A DNA stretch of 64,000 nucleotides, taken from contig BGKB01000138.1 in assembly GCA_003116975.1 (NCBI GenBank), positions 104,139 to 168,138 of the forward strand, read 5' to 3'. Below are positions 10,501 through 22,935 of the stretch, one piece after another; position 1 is the stretch's first letter, and each line of letters begins with the position of its first letter. Under the pieces are notes generated by a model. The model did no database searches and was not told the origin of the DNA. It saw only the letters and a program-made list of their open reading frames with translations. The stretch is from Aurantiochytrium sp. KH105. Lineage: Eukaryota > Sar > Bigyra > Thraustochytrida > Thraustochytriidae. Both the position numbers and the translations under genes were made by a program.

Positions 10501-12723
10501 TTTGGGGATCGAATCTCTGGCGAGGCTGATGTGAGGCCCCCACATGCTTTGCTAACGTGCTTTTTAGAGGTCTCCCGGGACGATGCGTATAATCGAATCG
10601 TGGTGCGAACGGCTGGAGAATTGTCAAATCTGCTGCTCGTAGTCCGCGATGAAGACATCGATGTCTTTTCTGAGATTGCCGATGCAGACGATGGTATCAA
10701 TCTCTTGGGCGGAAATAGACAGCTTAAGATTTATCGCAAGGCGCGAGTTGAGAATCCATTCCCGATGCAACTTTTTGTTGTCGAGGCCAAAGCTGATCTG
10801 CCTTCCTCTTCACCTTTAGAGGCACCTGGGGGCAGATCTCAAACGGTTAAACCTGTGTCCACTGCCCTCAATACCGAAGACGCTAAAGGTGGGAGACCGC
10901 ACGCTCCGGACACGGCACCACCGGGTCGCATTGGTAAAGATTCTCCGGTAAAGACGCGACGAGGAAGTGCAGCGAGTAGCGCCTCGTCTCCTGATAAACG
11001 GTTGAAGATTGACCAGCCTCGGACCAACAGTTTCATTGGAAAACGAGACTTTTCCGAAAACAAGAAGCGAGATAACAACACGAGCAGCTCGTCCACTGAC
11101 GGGAATGCGAAGAGAAAGCCTGACTCGAGTCCCGATAACATATCCTCCAAGAAGCCACGGAGGACTGGTCCTGGCAATCGTCCTCAAGCAATGCAAGGGG
11201 CGCAAGAGTCAGGCTCCGAAAACTCGCAAGCCTCTCATGATCAGGCTGCACATGAGTCCCAACATGGAGAAAAGCCATTCACCCCGTCATTGTCCAATCA
11301 GGGAGAACATCATCGATCGGCATCATTTCCAACACATCCTTCACCGAGCCCAAACCCTGCCAGTATACCAATGGAAGACTCGCGAGAGTTTCTTCGCGCT
11401 CAGCTGGAAAAGGCGCAAGCCAAAGATACGCGTCTTCCCGGGAGGTTTTACAGCCATGCGGCTGCCTTGTTGGAAAGCTGCAAAACCTGGGAGGAGTTCG
11501 TGGCAAGCATCAGCTTCAGAGCGTTGCAACGAAACGAGGTTTTGCCAGACGGTGAACAAGAAGAGATGAAGAAAGGAATCAATGCAATCAAGGCGAGGCT
11601 TATACGAGCGAAACGAGATCACGTGGAGCAGTCCGCGCAACCAGGAGGAGTGCGCGCAGCTTCATCACCAGTGACTCCGCCTCGGCCCCGTCCAAAACCT
11701 CGCGATCCGTCCCTTGAAGTCGCGCGGGAGTCTATCGAGTCGTTCAAAGCCAAGGACGTGCGTCTTCCAGGAAAGTTCTACAGCCATGTGAGCGATTTGC
11801 TGGGAAGCTGCAGTAACATTTCAGACTTGATGGGAAGGTTGAAATACCGACAGTTGCAGCGAGACGAGATATTGCCAGGTGGGGATCAGGATGCCATGAA
11901 AAAGGCCATTGAGGCTCTGAAAGCGAGACTCAGCCGGGCGATGCAAGGTTCGTCTGGTCAGGTCGACGAAGAACAGAGTGGTGTTCCCGCCACATCGATC
12001 TCGTCCCAGCAAGCCAACGTTCCGTCTCCGGTTCCTGCACCTGCGACTCCAACAACACCACCGCACAACTCACGCTCGCCGAGCCAACAGTCGAATGACA
12101 TTCCAATCGAGGCCGTGCGGGCTACTGTCCTTGCACAGCTCGCGGAATTCAAAGGCAAAAACACACATCTCCCAGAGAGGTTCTATTCATTTGCAAAGGA
12201 GAAGCTCAAAACATCTACCACATTGGCAGACTTTATGAGTGTCACAAGTTTTCGAACCTTGCAGAAAGCTGGCATCTTGCCGAGGGGGGAACAGAACGAT
12301 ATGAAGAAAGCCACCAATGCACTCAAGCAGAGATTTTTCCGGTTGAAAGTCGCAACGGGAACACCGTCTCAGCAAGCAACAAATACAACTCAAGAGGGTG
12401 CGTCTGAAGCGCTTTCTTCGCAAAGCAAAAAGCATGACAGAATTCCGATGAATCACGTGCGAGAAATCGTTCACGAACAGTTGGAAGCATCTAGAAACAA
12501 GGACTCGCCTCTTCCAAAGGACTTTTACGCGTACGTGAGCGAACATCTGAATACCTCAAAATGCGACGATCTGGAAGCCTTCAAAAAAGACATCACGCTT
12601 GGTGCTTTACGCAAAGCAAAAGTACTGCCAGAATCAACTCGTTCCGACAACGAATTAACTCTTTCCGACATCGAATTAACTTTTTCCGACAACGAATCAA
12701 CTCGTAACGACGAAAATTTTTAG
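4510..12723 (+). CDS. Giant GREB1/TAGT-like protein: permuted SF2 helicase motifs + glycosyltransferase + C-terminal repeats
   Basis: Single exon, 2737 aa from the ATG at 4510 (an ATG at 4456 abuts the TATA box). Order of parts: an N-terminal module with VLVLNA (residues ~15-230) shared with the next gene. Then helicase-like motifs: VLTPN (~420), DDCH as motif II (480-483), SAT as motif III (512-514), IVIMCEKGRLGD as motif V-like (~1099) and QEFGRVCR as motif VI (1134-1141). The Walker A QQGKTGT comes only afterwards (GKT 1349-1351), so the SF2 order is circularly permuted. Next is a GT-A-like domain with WILDDNVD (DD 1768-1769) and FWEDVEF. A low-complexity linker follows, then repeats of about 80 aa. 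In established families, a permuted SF2 module followed by a TET-associated-type glycosyltransferase is the arrangement predicted for GREB1. The substrate (a modified DNA base, or protein) is inference. The ORF stops at TAG inside repeat four; see 12724-13224. Confidence 0.75.
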   Translation: MASEDAVAQRESFDRPLVLVLNADSATSFEEEVENSPEALRVLQNDVRVEALPQLLRVWWIPDAEDGDLPNFGLDNVAGLRHIYPQGQGLDLFALCLWIIIRDTPGNLLRVRQDGQSAEIVASERTKDIVETLRDLVSRTASQSVESLRVSHENEAECETSLIEFDESEDLPAQLRAELKRTSAPHIRVILLRDLVGDTSQCLLLVFTLPETAQIIRGLLDSSQKISDLVDIAEEAGNETEFGGNISDGNITSYWLVEIVFIVYSSNEEVNGQEGTIELIRPCFEIELEWRQRFAKSLLTSAGAHAERAWEQVTREIASFGLSLAQDFRDHISMKLDEERDNELDVKEKPALMRAKLHVESDAFQEQSVLRKWVGTPQPDVAHPEQREIAEEVFRRAELALFGHSDANWTSKFDNVSFVVLTPNFNSLQSQTADRVTRAKLEGGRVLKHTKVPHAAMYAYRTRMEEEAENPKTLFVIIADDCHFAPTKDGAHDWLLNNPALSGENVLRLLVSATPQNVLSQTSRIADKNIVQWFKPVSMYRSMDYYVETATWAVPSYVRPLRLAVNGKIYDIDPRVTTYEGCAYRYPMHDYRAFCSVFNRKVHKELGPSLASELVSVQGGKESLLLVVPHDVDLNFDQNFDDRGLLCWLGFWLDRARINSARQRAMGGQRQQKYRVDASSIPLFCDTVGNNHIVDCLPRRRQRVLKDEAFDAVRELANLAFGKRGHQKRKQKGIKVAKSMPLYDGHIIMADYLLSLTYLAVYRIDSVNLWNRDLSREDIFAPLEENDVRQLALDDEKLKAFALHLGFADRVWSGIVHETDKEVGRFEIAYGVEAASVQHLLKVLLEATVRSAWSELSNQDVAGWKALTRRLNSGWVDDAKSLAIAENYDTPAHWRFAWQYIISEKLERNREDRTESQSNTSQSWYNETDRLLHDLLDVHPKYRTGRMAVVRVYETDENLSIEDCLRSALKKLGLTSDDHGGLLSVVADVGGSDGKKRMFGGQEVQKVAQRATNLFTQIEPWTLTRDLRHPSKQDVARTERETIVDRVNKSFAEAKAQEAEARAQEAEARKHLREGSRPLLSKAVQKTAKYEDLENLPTIVIMCEKGRLGDTFPHSFRFLDIRLRSSKVHSTFVQEFGRVCRYPDLDSSSAVTFEVSEENGWAALEEELEQFFKDPEVRRYFAKGGSYAVLDPGGEVRFHADSELQLKSGFQKAWDKRDDGRARFGTWTVKRYVHVLPTVLMNAERYNAQLQKAIEHKYRDAEGLQRIDQCIPGPLDLYLSSGPRRAAAASRPRVETIDEEKVVINPMHDIDAYRSRSAQTSWQATHYDNGHSGGCDPRRLLLMAQCQQGKTGTYLHFLRLLKERVELAIPSPPDALPLVPRAEWTLPHWENLIVSAQPPGFPALGSFYAMPQKGQYHASVLQQRTLALMIASENRSGWYEAYLNYLLDEDGEAIDSRAGLDKIEVHGKTVEELGAPFDASQCTNSQLAFDCVNFDGRFSSKEGDALAKSILQSKHNTAQLRDILDKHAKKTGTSLGHRVRIACEHVQRQLWDAGSRRGSMDQLELGGADSFTQSTTAANAYENVAARSTSSGFTGKYHGKQYVVTDVKLVDEGVCLSAPYAGFHGLNLKADGRNMQIKVGQRKLLNVSLSLKTRTMSTLDDATSVRWVFVPSYNHAGVALVDYEKAIPRDDSGKPTVVCLVVRSGKQFDNYVAAYGSAHLILGLPESMASKTSEGSRVFAERGGIGYARLFIQLAAHQLGFPWVWILDDNVDVCYERKLEDKVPANALSAHPDACSFSTVMTGVESIVHNEDEELTQAHQQKRLEKWKPNGPVLRKRPAPEASHQNARTKEELTGGADQYGLIGIRRDPRARQTESEHPFMVTYSVYSFIYLNVTSTVNAGVFFPIKTFWEDVEFNHLVDEAGLVCLKVNRFFHHKKNLKLSARKIRERAAELSPCFTELTEALDHFRKLNGGLRPAPLWSKMMPTFFEQDKLWAAGFGDRISGEADVRPPHALLTCFLEVSRDDAYNRIVVRTAGELSNLLLVVRDEDIDVFSEIADADDGINLLGGNRQLKIYRKARVENPFPMQLFVVEAKADLPSSSPLEAPGGRSQTVKPVSTALNTEDAKGGRPHAPDTAPPGRIGKDSPVKTRRGSAASSASSPDKRLKIDQPRTNSFIGKRDFSENKKRDNNTSSSSTDGNAKRKPDSSPDNISSKKPRRTGPGNRPQAMQGAQESGSENSQASHDQAAHESQHGEKPFTPSLSNQGEHHRSASFPTHPSPSPNPASIPMEDSREFLRAQLEKAQAKDTRLPGRFYSHAAALLESCKTWEEFVASISFRALQRNEVLPDGEQEEMKKGINAIKARLIRAKRDHVEQSAQPGGVRAASSPVTPPRPRPKPRDPSLEVARESIESFKAKDVRLPGKFYSHVSDLLGSCSNISDLMGRLKYRQLQRDEILPGGDQDAMKKAIEALKARLSRAMQGSSGQVDEEQSGVPATSISSQQANVPSPVPAPATPTTPPHNSRSPSQQSNDIPIEAVRATVLAQLAEFKGKNTHLPERFYSFAKEKLKTSTTLADFMSVTSFRTLQKAGILPRGEQNDMKKATNALKQRFFRLKVATGTPSQQATNTTQEGASEALSSQSKKHDRIPMNHVREIVHEQLEASRNKDSPLPKDFYAYVSEHLNTSKCDDLEAFKKDITLGALRKAKVLPESTRSDNELTLSDIELTFSDNESTRNDENF

Positions 12724-13203
12724 AACGCCCTCGATTCGTTCAAGAGAAGGCTGAATGAAGCAGGCCGGGAGTTTAGTCGCACGGCAGTATCTTCGACCTC
12801 AAGTAGCTTCTCTGCCTCACGCACACCGCCCTCACCTGGAGGAGGATCGCGAAGCTCGATGACGCCAAGAGATGCAGCTGCCAAACAGCACGCAGCTTCT
12901 TCCCGGGCAGATCATCAGCATGCAATCGTACCCCCTTCGCCGAGCCAGAAGCCTGGAGAGCTTCCAATGGATCAAGTTCACGAAATCATTCGTCCACTGC
13001 TCGATGAGCAAGACTCGCGGCTGCCACCTAGGTTCTATGATCATGCAAGAACTCTATTGCAGATGTCTCCGATACATGGGAACTTTAAAAGATCGCTTGG
13101 TCTTTCTTCTTTGCAGCGAGCGGGAATTCTGCAGCCATCGGACGGCGACGAAGCGGAGTTGAAGCGGGCCATCAACTCTTTGAAGCAGAAGCTTGATCGA
13201 GCG
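11368..13203 (+). repeat. Five copies of a novel ~80-aa helical repeat (RLP-x-x-FY)
   Basis: Protein-level repeats encoded at about 11368-11622, 11704-11949, 12097-12355, 12442-12780 and 12961-13203. Each has an IP-x-x-x-VR start, a KD-x-RLP-x-x-FY core, an aromatic/LQR stretch, ILP-x-G-x-Q and a basic helix MKKAINALK-x-RL. The copies are joined by Ser/Pro/Gln-rich linkers. A further copy ends the neighbouring gene (about 17059-17310). I do not recognise the fold. The basic C-terminal helix would suit nucleic-acid or protein binding, but that is inference. Confidence 0.7.
12631..12713 (+). repeat. 21-bp tandem repeat, ~4 units
   Basis: Units begin at 12631, 12652, 12673 and 12694, each like GAATTAACTCTTTCCGACAAC. 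They sit in frame inside the fourth C-terminal repeat of the giant protein, eight bases before its TAG stop. The repeat adds 21 residues (Ser/Asn/Glu/Leu-rich) absent from the other copies. Confidence 0.85.
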
Positions 13204-13224
13204 GTCACCGGAAGGAAGAACTGA
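12724..13224 (+). pseudogene. In-frame 3' continuation of the giant gene after a TAG codon
   Basis: Directly after the TAG at 12721-12723 the same reading frame stays open for 166 codons to a TGA at 13222-13224. It encodes the missing last helix of repeat four (NALDSFKRRL, matching NALKQRF and EALKARL in the others), a Ser/Pro linker and a complete fifth repeat ending KLDRAVTGRKN. This is conserved protein sequence, so the TAG is most simply a recent nonsense change. Alternatives are readthrough, an unrecognised intron using the TTTTTAG just before 12724 as acceptor, or a sequencing error. No good start codon or promoter separates it from the upstream ORF. Confidence 0.7.
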
Positions 13225-13912
13225 TTGACTTTGAGCTGAGTGTGGATTTACAAAATATCAAAAGAATCAATGAAAGAATATACAAATGATTGACTGTGAG
13301 AGCGCATTCGCAGTGTTGCAGACTGTCTACGAAGCAGATATTGCCAGAACGAAGATTGATCGTTGTGTTCTCTTGCCTATTTGAGCCTATGTAAAAAGTC
13401 GGGTCATCGGCGTCTCCTTTCGGATGTGACTTGATCCTGTTACCTTGAAAACAGAAATGACTGCTCGATGCGCGTGCCTTGCGATACCATGTTTGTAAGG
13501 ATAAGTGTTTAGGAAAAAGTATTTTGTCTTTGTCAGGATCGCAGCTTTTGTGTGAAGGTCTTTTACTCGAGTAAGCATTTCCGATGTCTAGCCAGAATCC
13601 AAGATCGAGATCAATTCCTCACAATTGCTCTTGCGGCGCTCCGCTCTCGCAGCGCTCCCAAAGCGCTCTCACTTCACGTTGCTGATGCGTCAATTTGCTT
13701 TTCCCCAATTTTTCCCCCTTTGCCGGGCGATACACCAGAGTGCCAGCCAACACCGCCGTAGCGGACGGCAGGCCGCGGCGAAGCGGGGGGCGGGCGGCGG
13801 GCGACGGCAAGTCGCTCAGAGGTGTGGTCCGCGCCGGGTCGCAGCAGCAGACGGCATCGCGCGAAGCCAAGTTTGCAGAAGAGACAAGCCTTTACACGAA
13901 GAACTGGCGAGA
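13225..13912. other. Intergenic region and uncertain 5' end of the next gene
   Basis: Nothing codes convincingly from 13225 to 13624. From 13625 a frame continuous with the next gene opens, but it passes through strongly GC-rich DNA and encodes an Arg/Ala-rich leader of 96 residues. The leader could be an organelle-targeting presequence or simply promoter/5' UTR. Confidence 0.45.
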
Positions 13913-16900
13913 ATGGACGAACACGAGAGCTACGCTCGCGGCAGCGGCGGCCGCGGCGACGGCGGCGACGACGACGACGAGTCGGTTTCAAGCGTAAGAA
14001 CGTACGATGGCCAAAAGGTTCCGGAAGCCGATGACGACTCGAATGAGCAGCATTCGACAAGAGATGGAGAAGACAGCGGTTTTCGTGCTTCGGCCGAGGA
14101 AGAGTACTCGAAGCACGGCCGGCGGGAGTTTCCCTCGAGCAAAACAATATCAAACCGGCGGCAAGCCACGCACATTGTCAAATTTGTTCAAGAGGCCTTC
14201 AAAGGTGCCTCACGACCTGGCGAACGCAAGGCTGCCGTCATCTTCGAGTTTCAGCCCAAAGGCCGAGGGAGCAATTCCGTTTGCCCCGAACACGCGCCTG
14301 ACAAGCCCATAAAAAAGAAGACCAAGACAAATTACTTTCTCGTTTCTCTCGAAGCGACGATGGAGCGCTTGTCGACTCCTGATTTTGCAGAAACAATCAA
14401 TCGAGTGCTTCGAAATCGCGAGAGTCCCTTTTGTGTGACGGATTGTACACTGAGAAAGGACGCCGAGAAAAACTGCTATCGCGGTCGACTGGAGATAACT
14501 GCACGCCATGACTCGTTTGACGCCCTATCAAAAATATGGGATGACAAAGCAGTATCGATTTCGCCAAAAGGCCCTTCGGCGTCTGAGCAAAAGGTCGAGT
14601 CAGTCCCATCACCTGCTCTGCGTTCTGTCAGCAGGTCAGAGTCTCCTCTTCCATCGCACGTCGTGGGTGGCAATGAAACGGGGCGCTTTGTAGATGATCA
14701 ATCAAGCTGCGCAAATTCTCCTCGCCTTGCGCTTCGCTTTGCGTGCTCTACTGCAAAAGACGATGCAACAGCCCTCGCGTTGTCCATGATGCTCTGCAAA
14801 GCAAACGGCATCATCTCGCCTGCTGACCTGGGCGTGATTGAGACGCTTCGCGTCGTTCGTGAAAGGGGTTTTCCAAAGACTGCAACGTTTCTCGACTTTT
14901 TAATCCATTCGACCATTGCCAATGTGTGGCTCAACGAGCTCAGACTTCCGTGCAAAGCACTTGTCGACCTTTACACCTTGCAGGTGCGAACAGAAGGCGA
15001 AGCACAAAGTCTTCTTCGTCGTCTCAAGGTCGATACGCGTCGACCCTGGGACGTTGCTAGAGCCATCGCTGATGAAGTGGATAAAAGTTCTGCCCTTTTA
15101 CGTGTCGAGCAACTCGCTGTTACGGTGGGGCGTGCTCGTACAGCAGTGCACGGCCAAAGAGAGCAGGGCCTACCGCTTGATTTGATTGAATTCATCTGCT
15201 TACAAAATCGATGCCGAGATCCTCTTTCCAAGTATATGTATACGAGGCAGCGTCTCGACGATTTCAAGACTTCCACGAGAAACGAGGATATTCGCAGCGA
15301 TGACCGCTCTACGCTCGATCAGCTAGAGGTCATTGCTATCGAGGCGCAAAAAAAGTCTCAGTGCACTGGTGCCGAGTGCATGGCGTTTTGGAAGCAGTAC
15401 TTTTTGAGTCGTCACGGAATAGAGCAGCGCTCTTATATAGCGGCCGATGCTGATTTTGCGCAAGTTCAAGATGCTCGTCAGGTAGCCTTTGCTGCAGCCA
15501 CTTCGCTGCAGGAGAACACTTCTCTGGAAATTTCGCGCCAGAAAACGAAATCAGCAATGGATGACTTTGACCAGGTTGCAAAACGGCTGGGAATATCACA
15601 GACCAGCTTTATGGCGGTCCGTGCTTCAATGCGCAACGAGGACTTACGATCCTGCGTTCAAGCTGTCGAGGAGGCTTTCAATGCAGAGTTGGCGACTTGG
15701 TCTGCGCTGAGTCTCCTCTTGCAGAATTTTTATGACAAGGCCCATCACTTTCTAGCTTGTGCGATTTCCTACTACGCTCGCGCAGCAACGCGCTGGGCAG
15801 ACGTGGCGCAAGCAGTCTCTGCATGCAAGAACCGTCTTGAGCAGTACGCGCTGGAAAAGGGAGCAACTGCAGCGAGCACGTTGACTCCGCATCAGGTTGT
15901 GCGAAAGCCTCTGGTTTTGGTGCTGAATGCGACGCGGTCGGCGAAGACCGCTCTTGAAGAGCAAAGATGGACCGCAGCGCTCCAGGGACTTCAAGACAAA
16001 GTGCGAATTGAGGCGCTGGAGCAGCTTCTTTGTGTGTGGTGGACGCAAGGCACGACAGGGGCCGGCCTGCATGAACTCGACGGACTCCGGAAAAGGTACG
16101 ATTCCGTAGATGGTCTGGAGCTCTTTGCGCTCTGCCTCGCCATTCTTGCACATGATCCGCAAAGTGCACTGCTGCACGAGCTTGCAGACTCCCGCGGCGC
16201 GGTCTTGCGCCCATCGGCGGAGAATCAATATATTGCAAAAGTACTTGAGGACCTCGCTGCGAAACGGATTTCCCCTGAAAATCGCACCATGCATTATCCA
16301 TTGCGAGGAATGGTAAAGTCAATGCCTGAATTCGTGGAGCTCGAGGAATCGTCCAATGATTTCTCACGCATGCTGGAAGCTAGCATCTTTGAAGACTTTG
16401 ATTCTCGCGTCATTCTCGTTCGAAATGGCCAGGATGGAGGTGCCAGGGGCGTCGTGCTTGTACTCCGGGGAGAGGATGCGAAATGCGCTCGCAAGCTTTT
16501 GCAAACTCAAAGTAAACCGGAGACTGTCTCGGGTTCAATAACAGGCGGCAAGGGCGGCTCAGAGGCAAAGTGTGAGAAAAGCCTTGCACAAAACGACATT
16601 GACGAGCCGATTCGCAACGAGAAGCGACCACGCGACGAAAGCCGAAACTCTATTTTGGCTCACTCGAATGCGAGCGCGAGCAGTAAAGAGACGACAGCAT
16701 TCCGAAATGAGCAAAAGCGTCCACGCGTGGAGAGTCATGCTAAAAGTGTGACAAGGACACGACCGGACATGGTGTCATCGACATCATCATCGTCGTTGTC
16801 GGCATCACTGTCGGCGATGGCAGCAAAGTCAAGAGATGCAAGACATGTGAAAGAGGCTATAGTAGAGGCTGTGGCGGAGGGAGAGAGTGGGTCATCGCAT

Positions 16901-17320
16901 GACACCGAGGTGGTGTTCATGAGTGAAGAGCCTGCGATTCAGATCCTCGATCTGCAAAATGATGCAGATTCGAGTTCATTGAAAGGTGTGAAATCTGGTG
17001 AATTGGAAAAGGAAGGAGTAACCTTGAACGTGCCCTCCAAGCCTGGTGATGCGTTATTGCAGGACTTGAGAGGGATCATTTTGCATGAATTGTTCGCCTA
17101 TCAGCGAAAGGACGCTCGTCTGCCACCCGCCGTATTCGCTCACGCCAGGGAGATGATTGAAACTTTGCGAACATATGGAGAATTCAAAAAGGCAATCAAG
17201 TATCGAGCCCTCAAACGCGCTAATTTGCTAAAGGACGCAAAGACGGGGGAGGACGGGGTGAAGACATCAATTAATACGCTCAAGCATCGTCTGGATCAAA
17301 AAGTCACGAAACGAAAGTGA
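13913..17320 (+). CDS. Companion protein sharing modules with the giant GREB1/TAGT-like gene
   Basis: 1135 aa from the ATG at 13913 (gagaATGg, start of MDEHESYARG); the frame is open upstream to an ATG at 13625. It begins with an acidic low-complexity stretch, then an alpha/beta-looking segment (nt ~14150-14580) and a long helical region (14720-15890). Next comes a module starting KPLVLVLNAT (15905-16520) clearly related to the N-terminus of the upstream protein: both have VLVLNA, a VRIEAL/VRVEAL-x-QLL-x-VWW segment, LELFALCL/LDLFALCL and a VILVR/VILLR strand. A charged Ser-rich linker (16560-17050) leads to one copy of the RLP helical repeat at the C-terminus. No catalytic motif was recognised. 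Same strand, about 700 bases from its neighbour; likely arose by module exchange or duplication and may act with it. Confidence 0.75.
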   Translation: MDEHESYARGSGGRGDGGDDDDESVSSVRTYDGQKVPEADDDSNEQHSTRDGEDSGFRASAEEEYSKHGRREFPSSKTISNRRQATHIVKFVQEAFKGASRPGERKAAVIFEFQPKGRGSNSVCPEHAPDKPIKKKTKTNYFLVSLEATMERLSTPDFAETINRVLRNRESPFCVTDCTLRKDAEKNCYRGRLEITARHDSFDALSKIWDDKAVSISPKGPSASEQKVESVPSPALRSVSRSESPLPSHVVGGNETGRFVDDQSSCANSPRLALRFACSTAKDDATALALSMMLCKANGIISPADLGVIETLRVVRERGFPKTATFLDFLIHSTIANVWLNELRLPCKALVDLYTLQVRTEGEAQSLLRRLKVDTRRPWDVARAIADEVDKSSALLRVEQLAVTVGRARTAVHGQREQGLPLDLIEFICLQNRCRDPLSKYMYTRQRLDDFKTSTRNEDIRSDDRSTLDQLEVIAIEAQKKSQCTGAECMAFWKQYFLSRHGIEQRSYIAADADFAQVQDARQVAFAAATSLQENTSLEISRQKTKSAMDDFDQVAKRLGISQTSFMAVRASMRNEDLRSCVQAVEEAFNAELATWSALSLLLQNFYDKAHHFLACAISYYARAATRWADVAQAVSACKNRLEQYALEKGATAASTLTPHQVVRKPLVLVLNATRSAKTALEEQRWTAALQGLQDKVRIEALEQLLCVWWTQGTTGAGLHELDGLRKRYDSVDGLELFALCLAILAHDPQSALLHELADSRGAVLRPSAENQYIAKVLEDLAAKRISPENRTMHYPLRGMVKSMPEFVELEESSNDFSRMLEASIFEDFDSRVILVRNGQDGGARGVVLVLRGEDAKCARKLLQTQSKPETVSGSITGGKGGSEAKCEKSLAQNDIDEPIRNEKRPRDESRNSILAHSNASASSKETTAFRNEQKRPRVESHAKSVTRTRPDMVSSTSSSSLSASLSAMAAKSRDARHVKEAIVEAVAEGESGSSHDTEVVFMSEEPAIQILDLQNDADSSSLKGVKSGELEKEGVTLNVPSKPGDALLQDLRGIILHELFAYQRKDARLPPAVFAHAREMIETLRTYGEFKKAIKYRALKRANLLKDAKTGEDGVKTSINTLKHRLDQKVTKRK

Positions 17321-17800
17321 TGTGAGCCGGATCATTTCATCCTGTGCATTGAAAGTGAAGTCGCGTTGTGTCTTCATCGTTTCAGGGAGGAGAGGAGATT
17401 GACTGTTGGATCGAGGACGGCAGAAGGTATTTCTACTGCCGAAAATGACGTTAGCGCTCAGCTTTACTATCTCTCTCTCTCTGTGTGTGTGTGTGTGTGT
17501 GTGTGCATGCGCGTCTGATGTTGTCGTGAATTGCAACATGTGGAGGAACCAATCAATACTACACCGTGCAACGTGTCAAGTCTAATGAAAAGTAGAATCA
17601 TCTTCTTTGCGTGCTCATCTCACTCTGTGCGCGTGTGTCTGCTGTCGTCAAGAGAAAGGGAAAGATAAAGGAAATAAGAAAAGAATCTTTGAAAAGGGGT
17701 AGGGTGGTGTATACGTAGTCGTAGTAGTGGAAGTAAAAGGAAACAAATGGCGCACGGCAAGGTACCGTGAAAGAAGAGCAAGAGGTGGTGTTCACACTTT
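17321..17800. other. Convergent intergenic region with (CT)n(GT)n microsatellite
   Basis: 480 bases between the stops of two convergent genes, presumably both 3' UTRs. A CT run followed by a GT run lies at about 17470-17505. No gene is seen. Confidence 0.6.
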
Positions 17801-21829
<4,029 letters not shown>

Positions 21830-22348
21830 ATGGGTGGCGTCAGCTGGGTCTCCCATGTGGGCAGCATCTTTATCATGGCCTGCGCCGTGATCTCCTTTGC
21901 GGGTGTGTGGTGGAACATTGACGACACGGAGTTTATTCACATTGTTGGCGATGATGCGCTCGACACGCAATGGGCTTACGGCGCAATGGTGAGCAGCGCC
22001 GTGGCGCTCGCCTTTTCGGTCCTGTCCGTGTGCCTCTCGTTCGCGGCGGACTTTGGCGACACCAAGGAGCTCTTTTATGCCACAGCCGTCTCGCACGCCG
22101 GAACTGCGGCCGCTGCCACGGCTGCCTTTGGCATGGTGGTCTCGCACACGTGGGATCTTCGCGACCTTTTCCCCAACACTCACTTTGGCTTTTCCTGGGG
22201 CTTTGCCTTTGAGATTATTACCGCGGGCTTGGCCATTGTCTTCATTTTCATTTCGGCTGCTGCCGCCCATGCCGAGAGCAAGCCTCGCCGCAACAGCCAC
22301 CTTGACAAGAACCAGTGGCACAACGATGCGCCCCAGAACCAAGCGTAA
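21830..22348 (+). CDS. Four-transmembrane protein of unknown family
   Basis: 172 aa. Four hydrophobic segments: about 9-28 (ending GVWW), 50-72, 84-106 and 122-146. A short polar loop with acidic residues (NIDDTEF) follows the first segment, and the last 25 residues form a basic/polar cytoplasmic-type tail. The layout resembles tetraspan families such as MARVEL- or claudin-like proteins, but no diagnostic motif was seen. The start is supported by the context gcaagATGg and the repetitive UTR-like AAG/AAC tract just upstream. Function unknown. Confidence 0.7.
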   Translation: MGGVSWVSHVGSIFIMACAVISFAGVWWNIDDTEFIHIVGDDALDTQWAYGAMVSSAVALAFSVLSVCLSFAADFGDTKELFYATAVSHAGTAAAATAAFGMVVSHTWDLRDLFPNTHFGFSWGFAFEIITAGLAIVFIFISAAAAHAESKPRRNSHLDKNQWHNDAPQNQA

Positions 22349-22935
22349 ATACGTTTGCAAGTAAGCCCCGAGATCTTGCGGGCATGAAGACGCAATGCAA
22401 CAGGACAGCTTCCTCGACTGTAGAACTACTTTTAACCCCCCTACCTTTTTTACGCTCTCCTTGCTTTCCTTGCTTTTGCTCTTTTCTCCAACCAACAAAC
22501 CAACACGATGTGGTCCGTGGCCCCGACATTTGGCGGCATGACTGCTTTCCACCTCCGACCTTGCACGGGCATGGGCATGGGCATGGGCACAGCTTCGCTC
22601 GCAGGACAGTCGGTCCCGTTGCGTCCCCAAAGTCCAGGCACAGATTTTCCCTCGGGGTCATGATGCTTGTGAGTCGCCAGCCAGCCCTGCCTACTACGGG
22701 TCGCACTGCCCGCCAGTTTGCTGTGCTGGGAGCGTGGTCGTTAGGTTGATTGTACGAGACGGCGGCGGGAAAAAAATGTCAACAAGTGGGAAATCAATCA
22801 GTCAATCACCCAGACCGGAAAAACCGCCCGAGCCCGGCTGACTCGACTCGGACTCGGCCCCCTTTCGCCTCGGGCCGAGCGAGCGCGCAGACGGAGAGCG
22901 GCGCACGCGGGAAGGAGGTAGAGAAGGACGAGACC
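22349..22935. other. Intergenic region before SAS-6
   Basis: 587 bases with no gene. A short GGGCAT hexamer run lies at about 22566-22590. The SAS-6 frame is open back to 22750 but encodes no family sequence there. Confidence 0.55.
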
